A stretch of 64,000 bases of DNA from Rodentibacter abscessus (GTDB taxonomy: Bacteria > Pseudomonadota > Gammaproteobacteria > Enterobacterales > Pasteurellaceae). Within the stretch, counting starts at the first letter, position 1. Every line of letters begins with the position of its first letter. The notes below the pieces were generated by a model that saw only the letters and a program-made list of their open reading frames with translations, searched no databases and had not been told where the DNA came from. Where the stretch lies: contig NZ_AP038785.1 of NCBI RefSeq assembly GCF_047160095.1, positions 868,001 to 932,000 on the forward strand. The letters run 5' to 3'. Below, piece by piece: positions 1 through 7,108 of the stretch. The translations under genes were made by a program, and so were the position numbers.

Positions 1-1
1 A

Positions 2-385
2 ATCTGCAATACGCTGCTAACAACAATTATCATATTCGGACTAACTGCAAGTCAGTTTAATCTGTATATTGCCAATGCTATTGGCTATGCGGCGGGGATC
101 TTATGTAGCTTTCTACTTAACTCGATATTTACATTCTCCCGCCCTGCAAATGCAGCAAACTTTTCCCGATTTTTAGTCGTATCATTGATTTGCTATATTC
201 TTAATGTGAAGGTGATCTACATTGATGTAGTGAAAGTGCGGTTAAATTTCTCAACGTTTTTTCTATCAAAAAAGGCTGTAAACACAGCCTTTCTCATATC
301 ATTTCACTTCTCTAAACAAAATCTCGCTTGGAATCACAGAACCTTGCCAATAAAGTTCGGTAGAAACTTTTTCTGCAAGTTGTAA
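2..385 (+). pseudogene. GtrA-like membrane protein, 5' end outside the window, 3' end apparently lost
   Basis: The frame is open from the left edge. It reads as hydrophobic segments with the GtrA pattern: an asparagine-rich stretch, IANAIGYAAG, then SFLLNSIFTF and a third segment FLVVSLICYILN. GtrA proteins are four-helix membrane proteins that help move lipid-linked sugars in surface glycan modification. After about residue 70 the match ends. The frame then runs through an uptake signal sequence (near 233) and straight through the mrp terminator (271-292) into the antisense of mrp, so the fourth helix is missing. I infer a 3' truncation. An alternative is a real but shortened protein ending at 385. 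The 5' end is not visible. Confidence 0.55.
268..295 (-). terminator. Rho-independent terminator of mrp
   Basis: A 9-bp perfect stem AAAGGCTGT/ACAGCCTTT with a four-base loop (280-283). On the minus strand it is followed by a run of T, and it lies just beyond the mrp stop codon. On the plus strand the T run is poor, so it mainly serves mrp. Confidence 0.75.
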
Positions 386-1411
386 GAAAGCTTGGGCGAT
401 TTCGCTTTCCGGTGCGGCAATGGTGGTTGGATTACCGTTATCCAGATCTTCTCGAATGCGAATGTGCAATGGCAAATGCGCCAGCACTTTTACGTTATAT
501 TTTTCCGCCATTTTTTCCGCACCGCCTGTGCCGAAAATCGCTTCGTGATGACCACAGTTGCTGCAAATATGCATTGACATATTTTCTACAATGCCAAGCA
601 CAGGTACGGAAACACGTTCAAACATAGAGATGCCTTTTACTGCATCAAGCAAGGCAATATCCTGCGGTGTTGTTACCACAATAGCGCCCGTTACCGGAAT
701 TTGTTGGGATAAGGTAAGTTGAATGTCGCCTGTCCCCGGGGGCATATCAATGACCAAATAATCTAAACTATCCCACAATGTCTCGTTAAGCAATTGACTT
801 AACGCACTGCTCGCCATTGGTCCTCGCCAAATGGTCGCATTTTCTTCATCCATTAAAAAACCGATGGAATTGGCTGATAAGCCGTGCGCTTTAATAGGGG
901 TAATGTGTTGATTATCCGGTGATGTAGGGCGTTGGTGTGGCGCACCCAACATATGCGGAATAGAAGGGCCATAAATATCGGCATCCAAAATCCCTACTCG
1001 TGCCCCCTGAGCCTGAAGTGCCAGTGCAAGGTTTACCGAAACACTGGATTTGCCCACACCGCCTTTACCGGAAGTCACGGCGATAATATTTTTTACCCCT
1101 TTTACTGCCGGTTGATTATTCGCCCGTTTCAACGTGGCGATTTGATAATTCACCAACCATTTAATTGATTTACAATCCGCTGCTGTTAATAAGTTATCGG
1201 ATAAGGTTTGTTTTAGCAGCTCAACACCGCTATTCCAAGCAAAAGGTAATTGCAATTCAATGCGCAGGGTTTCACCGCCCTTCTCCACTTTTTTTAATGT
1301 GTTGAGCGCAATCAAATCTTTTTGCAGGCTCGGATGTTGAAATTGTTGAATGATTTGTTGAATTTGATTTTGTTGTTCCGCACTAAGATTGTCGGAAAAA
1401 TAAGTTGCCAT
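299..1411 (-). CDS. mrp: Iron-sulfur cluster carrier protein Mrp/ApbC, ParA-type ATPase
   Basis: A 370-residue cytoplasmic P-loop ATPase that binds and transfers Fe-S clusters to apo-proteins. An N-terminal MIP18-like domain (about residues 1-90) is followed by the NTPase domain. This has the deviant Walker A TSGKGGVGKSS, the DADIYGPSIPHMLG segment, the switch MPPGTGD and the conserved CSNCG cysteine pair near the C-terminal third. The ATG at 1411 is preferred over a TTG four codons upstream because a GGAAG ribosome site lies 8 bases before it. It is divergent from metG, as in many gammaproteobacteria. Length is normal for the family. Confidence 0.95.
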   Translation of the reverse strand: MATYFSDNLSAEQQNQIQQIIQQFQHPSLQKDLIALNTLKKVEKGGETLRIELQLPFAWNSGVELLKQTLSDNLLTAADCKSIKWLVNYQIATLKRANNQPAVKGVKNIIAVTSGKGGVGKSSVSVNLALALQAQGARVGILDADIYGPSIPHMLGAPHQRPTSPDNQHITPIKAHGLSANSIGFLMDEENATIWRGPMASSALSQLLNETLWDSLDYLVIDMPPGTGDIQLTLSQQIPVTGAIVVTTPQDIALLDAVKGISMFERVSVPVLGIVENMSMHICSNCGHHEAIFGTGGAEKMAEKYNVKVLAHLPLHIRIREDLDNGNPTTIAAPESEIAQAFLQLAEKVSTELYWQGSVIPSEILFREVK

Positions 1412-1559
1412 AAGATCTTCCAATAAGTAGAGTAAATTTGTCGGGCATATTTAAACACGGAAAGTGCGGTCTGTTAAGCTAAAGTTTTTCAAACTAGAAA
1501 AAATCCCCTTTATCAGGTAAGATACGGGCAATTTTTTGTGTGATAAAAAGAGATTAACA

Positions 1560-3608
1560 ATGTCGAATCAAGCCCGTAAAATTTTAGTAACTTGCGCCCT
1601 TCCTTATGCCAATGGTGCAATCCATTTAGGCCATATGTTAGAACACATTCAAGCGGATATTTGGGTGCGTTTTCAACGTATGCGCGGTAATAAAGTTTAT
1701 TTTGTTTGTGCTGATGACGCACACGGCACGCCGATTATGTTAAACGCCGATAAATTAGGCATTACACCGGAAGAACTTATCGCCCGAGCAAAAGCCGATC
1801 ACGTGCGCGATTTCGCCGGCTTCAATATCAGCTTTGATAACTATCATTCCACTCACAGCGAGGAAAACAAACAAATCACCGCTGAAATTTATAATAAATT
1901 AAAAACGAACGGTTTTATTAAAAGAAAAGTGATTTCTCAACTCTACGATCCGGAAAAAAATATGTTTTTACCGGATCGCTTCGTAAAGGGCACTTGCCCG
2001 AAATGTAAAGCGGAAGATCAATATGGCGATAACTGCGAAGTCTGCGCTTCCACTTATAGCCCAATGGATTTAATCAACCCTCGCTCCGCCGTTTCAGGTG
2101 CGACACCGATCGTTAAAGAATCCGAGCATTTTTTCTTCGATTTACCTGCATTTGAAAATATGTTGCAAGAATGGACGCGTTCCGGTTCGCTGCAACCAGA
2201 AATCGCAAACAAAATGCAAGAATGGTTTGAAAGCGGTTTACAACAATGGGATATTTCTCGGGATGCGCCGTATTTTGGTTTCGAAATTCCGGATGCAAAA
2301 GACAAATTTTTCTATGTATGGTTGGATGCGCCGATTGGTTATATGGCGTCATTCAAAAATCTTTGCGATCGTGAGGGTGTAGATTTTAATGAATTTTGGG
2401 CTGAAGGCAGTGAAGCGGAACTTTATCACTTTATCGGTAAAGATATTGTGTATTTCCACAGTCTATTTTGGCCTGCGATGTTGGAAGGCAGTGGCTATCG
2501 CAAACCGACCAATGTATTTGCTCACGGTTATGTAACGGTGGACGGTGCGAAAATGTCAAAATCACGCGGTACGTTCATTCAAGCAAACACTTATTTAAAC
2601 CACATTGATCCGGAATGTTTGCGTTATTACTATGCGGCAAAAATCAACAATCGAATTGAAGATCTTGATTTCAATTTAGAAGATTTCATTCAACGGGTGA
2701 ACACGGATATTGTGAACAAACTCGTAAACTTAGCTTCTCGCAATGCGGGTTTTATCGCAAAACGCTTTGATGGCAAATTAGCGGATAAATTGGAAGATGA
2801 AGCTTTATTTGCTGAATTTGCCTCTCAAGCGGCACAAATTGCAAATTTGTATGAAACTCGCGAATTTAGCAAAGCCATCCGCGAAATTATGGCATTAACC
2901 GATAAAGCCAATAAATATATTGATGATAAAGCACCTTGGGTGATCGCAAAAGAAGAAGGAAAAGAGGCGCAATTACAAGCAGTATGTTCAATGGGTATCG
3001 AATTATTCCGTGTGTTAATAACATACCTCAAACCGGTTCTCCCTAAACTGGCCGAACGGGCTGAAGCCTTCTTACAAACCGAATTACGTTGGGATAATAT
3101 CGATCAACCTTTATTAGACCGTACTCTTTCGCCATTTAAAACTCTGTTTTCCCGTTTAGATAAAAAACAAATTGATGCCGTAGTGGACGAAACAAAAGCC
3201 TTATTCGCCAAAGCGAATGAAACGGCAGAAAAAACAGCGACAAAATCGACCGCACTTTCTAACATCGAACCCATCGCAGATACCATCACCATTGATGATT
3301 TTGCCAAACTCGATATGCGCGTAGCAAAAGTATTAAAATGCGAAGCGGTTCCTGAATCAAATAAACTTCTCCGCTTTGAATTGGATCTCGGTGATCACCG
3401 CCGCCAAGTTTTCTCCGGCATTAAGGCGGCTTACAATAAGCCTGAAGAATTAGAGGGGCGGTTTGTAATTATGGTAGCAAACCTTGCGCCACGTAAAATG
3501 AAGTTCGGCATATCGGAAGGGATGATTCTATCTGCCGGCACGGGCGGAAGTGATTTATTCTTGCTTTCCGCCGATAGCGGTGTTACAGCCGGTATGCAGG
3601 TGAAATAA
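1560..3608 (+). CDS. metG: Methionyl-tRNA synthetase
   Basis: A 682-residue class I aminoacyl-tRNA synthetase charging tRNA-Met. The class I signatures are present: HLGH near residue 24 and KMSKS in the second half. The knuckle with four cysteines (CPKC...CEVC, about residues 145-165) binds zinc. The C-terminal OB-fold tRNA-binding domain (FAKLDMRVAKV, from about residue 580) makes it the long dimeric form found in enterobacteria and Pasteurellaceae. ATG at 1560 is chosen over a TTG at 1536, because AAAGAG precedes it and homologues start MSNQARKILVT-like. It is complete and unremarkable. Confidence 0.97.
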   Translation: MSNQARKILVTCALPYANGAIHLGHMLEHIQADIWVRFQRMRGNKVYFVCADDAHGTPIMLNADKLGITPEELIARAKADHVRDFAGFNISFDNYHSTHSEENKQITAEIYNKLKTNGFIKRKVISQLYDPEKNMFLPDRFVKGTCPKCKAEDQYGDNCEVCASTYSPMDLINPRSAVSGATPIVKESEHFFFDLPAFENMLQEWTRSGSLQPEIANKMQEWFESGLQQWDISRDAPYFGFEIPDAKDKFFYVWLDAPIGYMASFKNLCDREGVDFNEFWAEGSEAELYHFIGKDIVYFHSLFWPAMLEGSGYRKPTNVFAHGYVTVDGAKMSKSRGTFIQANTYLNHIDPECLRYYYAAKINNRIEDLDFNLEDFIQRVNTDIVNKLVNLASRNAGFIAKRFDGKLADKLEDEALFAEFASQAAQIANLYETREFSKAIREIMALTDKANKYIDDKAPWVIAKEEGKEAQLQAVCSMGIELFRVLITYLKPVLPKLAERAEAFLQTELRWDNIDQPLLDRTLSPFKTLFSRLDKKQIDAVVDETKALFAKANETAEKTATKSTALSNIEPIADTITIDDFAKLDMRVAKVLKCEAVPESNKLLRFELDLGDHRRQVFSGIKAAYNKPEELEGRFVIMVANLAPRKMKFGISEGMILSAGTGGSDLFLLSADSGVTAGMQVK

Positions 3609-3628
3609 TCAAGCGAATTGATGTTTAC

Positions 3629-3657
3629 AAAAAGCGACTTCGGTCGCTTTTTTGGTT
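3629..3657 (+). terminator. Rho-independent terminator of metG
   Basis: Strong GC-rich hairpin AAAAGCGAC-ttcg-GTCGCTTTT with the stable UUCG tetraloop, followed by T-rich sequence, 25 bases after the metG stop. Confidence 0.85.
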
Positions 3658-3725
3658 TTTTAGTTGAAAGAAAGTGATTTATAACCTACCATATCACTCA
3701 ACTATTTATCAATTTGGAGAAAACT

Positions 3726-4586
3726 ATGAAAAACGAATTAATCTGCTACAAACAAATGCCGGTTTGGACAAAAGACAAACTGCCTCAAATGTTTCAAGAA
3801 AAACACAATACAAAAGTCGGCACTTGGGGCAAGTTGAGCATTCTCAAAGGGAAACTAAAATTTTACGAATTAACGGAAGAAGGGGATGTCATTGCCGAGC
3901 ATATTTTCACACCGGAAAGCGAAATTCCGTTTGTCGAACCACAAGCTTGGCACCGCGTAGAAGCCTTAACGGAGGATTTAGAATGCACGCTTGGCTTTTA
4001 TTGCAAAAAAGAAGATTACTTCAGTAAAAAATATAATATGACCGCAACACATTCAGAGGTAAAAGCGGCAGCTAAATCCATTAAACCTTGCAAAACACTC
4101 GATCTCGGCAGTGGGCAAGGGCGAAATTCACTCTTTTTGAGCTTATTGGGCTTTGATGTAACCTCTTGGGATCATAATGAAAACAGCCTTACTTTCTTGA
4201 ATGAAACCAAAACGAAAGAAAATCTCTCAATTTCGACCGCACTTTACGACATCAACAGTGCAAACATTCAAGAAAACTACGACTTTATTCTCTCCACCGT
4301 GGTGTTTATGTTCTTAGATCCTGAACGTGTGCCTGCCATTATTAAAAATATGCAAGAACACACCAATATAGGCGGCTATAACTTAATCGTAGCGGCAATG
4401 TCCACAGATGATATTCCTTGCCCTCTTCCGTTTTCCTTCACCTTTAAAGAAAACGAATTAAAATCCTATTATCAAGGCTGGGAGTTTGTAAAATACAACG
4501 AAGAAATGGGTGAATTACATAAAACCGATGAAAACGGTAATCGTATTAAAATGAAATTTGTGACAATGCTGGCGAAAAAGAAATAG
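3726..4586 (+). CDS. tehB: Tellurite resistance methyltransferase TehB
   Basis: A 286-residue S-adenosylmethionine-dependent methyltransferase that volatilises or detoxifies tellurite. It is also linked to oxidative stress tolerance in Haemophilus. This is the long Pasteurellaceae form: an N-terminal cupin-like domain of about 85 residues (DUF1971 type, WHRVEAL) precedes the Rossmann methyltransferase domain. Motif I reads LDLGSGQGRNSLFL near residue 120. ATG at 3726 follows TTTGGAG; the TTG four codons earlier lacks a ribosome site. Enterobacterial TehB lacks the N-terminal domain. It has its own terminator and appears monocistronic; tehA is not adjacent. Confidence 0.93.
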   Translation: MKNELICYKQMPVWTKDKLPQMFQEKHNTKVGTWGKLSILKGKLKFYELTEEGDVIAEHIFTPESEIPFVEPQAWHRVEALTEDLECTLGFYCKKEDYFSKKYNMTATHSEVKAAAKSIKPCKTLDLGSGQGRNSLFLSLLGFDVTSWDHNENSLTFLNETKTKENLSISTALYDINSANIQENYDFILSTVVFMFLDPERVPAIIKNMQEHTNIGGYNLIVAAMSTDDIPCPLPFSFTFKENELKSYYQGWEFVKYNEEMGELHKTDENGNRIKMKFVTMLAKKK

Positions 4587-4617
4587 CCTACCGCGATTTT
4601 AATTCATTATAAAAAAA

Positions 4618-4654
4618 TTGACCGCACATTGTGATACAAAGTGCGGTCAAAAAA
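4618..4654. terminator. Inverted uptake-signal pair acting as terminator between tehB and dapD
   Basis: TTGACCGCAC (4618-4627) and GTGCGGTCAA (4641-4650) form a 10-bp perfect stem followed by AAAAAATC. Two head-to-head uptake signals give a bidirectional terminator between convergent tehB and dapD. Confidence 0.7.
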
Positions 4655-4717
4655 TCTTTAGATTTTGAATGTTGGCTCCGCTAACGGTGCCGCAAGGCAT
4701 AGAAATCGCCTTTTTAA

Positions 4718-5545
4718 CTATTCTTCAATCGAACGTAATAATTCGTTGATACCTACTTTGCCTAGGGTTTTCGCATCAACTTTTTTCACGATAACAGCAC
4801 AGTAAAGGCTATATTTACCGCATTTTGACGGAAGACTACCGGAAACGACAACAGATCCTGCCGGTACACGGCCATAGTAAATCTCGCCGGTTTCACGATC
4901 GTAGATTTTGGTGGATTGACCGATAAATACCCCCATAGAGATCACACAACCGTCCTCAACGATTACCCCCTCAACGACTTCGGAACGTGCGCCGATAAAG
5001 CAGTTATCACCGATAATGGTCGGATTGGCTTGTAATGGTTCTAATACGCCACCAATGCCCACACCACCCGATAAGTGAACATTTTTACCAATTTGCGCAC
5101 AAGACCCCACGGTCGCCCAAGTATCCACCATAGTACCTTCACCCACGTATGCACCGATATTCACATAAGACGGCATTAACACGCAGTTTTTAGAAATGTA
5201 TGCGCCCTTACGAACGGTTGCGGACGGAACGACTCGGAAACCTTCTTGCCGGAAACGTTCTTCCGTGTAATCTGCAAATTTTAGTGCGACTTTGTCGTAA
5301 TATTTTGTTTCTGCACCGTCAATGATTTCGTTATCATTGATACGGAATGAAAGCAACACCGCTTTTTTTAGCCATTGATGTGTTACCCATTCACCACCAA
5401 TTTTTTCTGCCACACGATACTTACCGCTATCCAAACCCTCGATAACTTCTTCAATCGCAGCCCGAGTTTCCGCATCCACGTTTTTTGGCGTAATATCTGC
5501 GCGTTTTTCAAAGGCAGCTTCAATAATTGCTTGTAAGTTTGACAT
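4718..5545 (-). CDS. dapD: Tetrahydrodipicolinate N-succinyltransferase DapD
   Basis: A 275-residue enzyme of the lysine/diaminopimelate pathway. It transfers succinyl from succinyl-CoA to tetrahydrodipicolinate. A helical N-terminal domain is followed by a left-handed parallel beta-helix of hexapeptide repeats (IGAYVGEGTMVDTWATVGS, then IGKNVHLSGGVGIGGV, about residues 125-220). The family length (274-275) and C-terminus are intact. The ATG start is preceded by AGGAAG. A terminator-like uptake-signal pair lies downstream and another one upstream (5628-5664). Confidence 0.97.
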   Translation of the reverse strand: MSNLQAIIEAAFEKRADITPKNVDAETRAAIEEVIEGLDSGKYRVAEKIGGEWVTHQWLKKAVLLSFRINDNEIIDGAETKYYDKVALKFADYTEERFRQEGFRVVPSATVRKGAYISKNCVLMPSYVNIGAYVGEGTMVDTWATVGSCAQIGKNVHLSGGVGIGGVLEPLQANPTIIGDNCFIGARSEVVEGVIVEDGCVISMGVFIGQSTKIYDRETGEIYYGRVPAGSVVVSGSLPSKCGKYSLYCAVIVKKVDAKTLGKVGINELLRSIEE

Positions 5546-5627
5546 TGTACTTCCTATGTTAGTTAAGTGAATAAAACGATGTTAGTTTTACCATATTTTT
5601 AGTGCTCAAGCAAAAAACACCTAAAAA

Positions 5628-5668
5628 AATCACCGCACTTTGTTTAAAACAAAATGCGGTGATTGAAC
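5628..5668. terminator. Inverted uptake-signal hairpin downstream of the 26-residue gene
   Basis: An 18-base stem with one mismatch: left arm 5628-5645 starting AATCACCGCA, right arm 5647-5664 ending TGCGGTGATT. It lies directly after the small minus-strand gene (stop at 5684) and can terminate its transcript before dapD. Confidence 0.6.
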
Positions 5669-5683
5669 AAACTATCTTATTGA

Positions 5684-5764
5684 TTAAAAGATAGCAAGTG
5701 CTAAACCCACAATAAAAGCCATACTAAATACCACAGCAATCATTGCATAACCGAAATCACTCAT
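5684..5764 (-). CDS. 26-residue single-pass membrane protein, uncharacterised
   Basis: ATG at 5764 preceded by a perfect AAGGAG seven bases upstream, then 26 codons to TAA: MSDFGYAMIAV, then a continuous hydrophobic stretch ending LALAIF. The whole protein is one predicted transmembrane helix with a short polar N-terminus. It is followed at once by a hairpin terminator, so the unit (ribosome site, frame, terminator) looks like a real gene. It resembles in style the enterobacterial small membrane proteins such as YnhF, but I cannot assign it to a family. Function is unknown; expression evidence would be needed. Confidence 0.6.
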   Translation of the reverse strand: MSDFGYAMIAVVFSMAFIVGLALAIF

Positions 5765-5914
5765 GTTCACTCCTTATTATTGATGTTAAAACGTCCTCAT
5801 TCTAGCAAGAAAAATAAAAAAAACGACCTTTTTTTAAAAAATATTTATTCAATATTTAACTTATTTCAAAGCAGTCTTTATAATAGGAAAAATTTATTCT
5901 GAGAAAACCGAATT

Positions 5915-6931
5915 ATGGCAACAATTAAAGATGTGGCAAAAATGGCGGGAGTATCCACGACCACCGTTTCCCACGTAATTAATAAAACCCGATTTGTGGC
6001 AAAAGAAACGGAAGAAGCCGTTCAATATGCAATTAAAACCTTAAAATATTCTCCAAGTGCGGTCGCCAGAAGTTTGAAAGTGAATACCACAAAATCTATC
6101 GGTATGATCGTCACTACCAGTGAAGCGCCTTATTTTGCAGAGATCATTCATGCGGTTGAAGAACACTGCTATCGCCAAGGCTACTCCCTCTTTTTATGTA
6201 ACACTCAAAATGATCCTGAAAAAATCAAAAATCATTTAGATATGCTGGCTCAAAAGCGGGTAGATGGGCTGTTGGTTATGTGTTCGGAATACACCCAAAG
6301 CTCTCTTGATTTGCTTTCCAATTCTTCAACCGTTCCAATGGTTGTGATGGATTGGGGGCCAAATAGCAATACGGATATTATTGAAGATAACAGCTTTGCC
6401 GGTGGCTATCTTGCGACAAAGCATCTGATTGATTGCGGCCATAAAAAAATCGGTATTATTGCGGGTGAACTAAGTAAAACAACGGCCAAAAACCGTTATG
6501 ACGGCTTTGAAAAAGCCATGCAGGACGCCAATCTCACGATTAACAAAAACTGGGTGATGGAAGGCTACTTTGAACCGGAAGACGGTTATGAATGTATGAA
6601 TAAAATCCTTATCCAAGCGGAATTACCAACCGCCGTGTTCTGTTGTAACGATGTAATGGCGCTCGGTGCAATTTCAGCCATCACCGAAAAAGGTTTACGA
6701 GTGCCGGAAGATATTTCCGTGATTGGTTACGATAACATCCATTCCTCACGTTTTTATGCACCGCCGCTCACCACCATTCACCAATCAAAATCCAGATTAG
6801 GTGCGCAAGCGGTGAATTTACTCTTTGAACGCATTGCACAAAAAGACAAGGAAAATACCCCTCAAGTTCGTAGCCGGATTGATATTCACCCTGAATTAGT
6901 TCCAAGAAAATCCGTTAAAACTATTTTATAA
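5915..6931 (+). CDS. purR: Purine repressor PurR, LacI family
   Basis: A 338-residue LacI-type repressor of purine biosynthesis genes, with hypoxanthine or guanine as corepressor. The N-terminal helix-turn-helix is MATIKDVAKMAGVSTTTVSHVIN, and the hinge helix SPSAVARSLK lies near residue 50. The periplasmic-binding-protein-like core (residues 60-335) carries VDGLLVMCSE, IIAGELSKTTAKNRYDGF and the C-terminal VPEDISVIGYDN segment typical of PurR. A TATAAT-like -10 lies at 5879-5884. I saw no clear PurR operator in the leader. It ends at an inverted uptake-signal terminator. Confidence 0.92.
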   Translation: MATIKDVAKMAGVSTTTVSHVINKTRFVAKETEEAVQYAIKTLKYSPSAVARSLKVNTTKSIGMIVTTSEAPYFAEIIHAVEEHCYRQGYSLFLCNTQNDPEKIKNHLDMLAQKRVDGLLVMCSEYTQSSLDLLSNSSTVPMVVMDWGPNSNTDIIEDNSFAGGYLATKHLIDCGHKKIGIIAGELSKTTAKNRYDGFEKAMQDANLTINKNWVMEGYFEPEDGYECMNKILIQAELPTAVFCCNDVMALGAISAITEKGLRVPEDISVIGYDNIHSSRFYAPPLTTIHQSKSRLGAQAVNLLFERIAQKDKENTPQVRSRIDIHPELVPRKSVKTIL

Positions 6932-6942
6932 AACTTCCCGAA

Positions 6943-6990
6943 ATTTAACCGCACTTTTAAATAAAGTACAGAAAGTGCGGTCAATTTTTA
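6943..6990 (+). terminator. Inverted uptake-signal terminator after purR
   Basis: ACCGCACTTT (6948-6957) pairs with AAAGTGCGGT (6972-6981), followed by a T run at about 6984-6989. The stem is a perfect 10 bp. Confidence 0.75.
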
Positions 6991-7108
6991 AAGAAAATTG
7001 ATTTTTCTTGCTTTTTATCAATCTTTTCTATCATAGAGTTTGACCCTCCACCTATTTTTAGTTATATCTACACCCAGTTTTATTTTGTCTTACTTTTTAG
7101 GAGTTTGT

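Noticed and set aside
3674..4027. 117-codon frame overlapping the start of tehB.
   Set aside because: An alternative frame inside the well-recognised cupin-like N-terminal domain of TehB.
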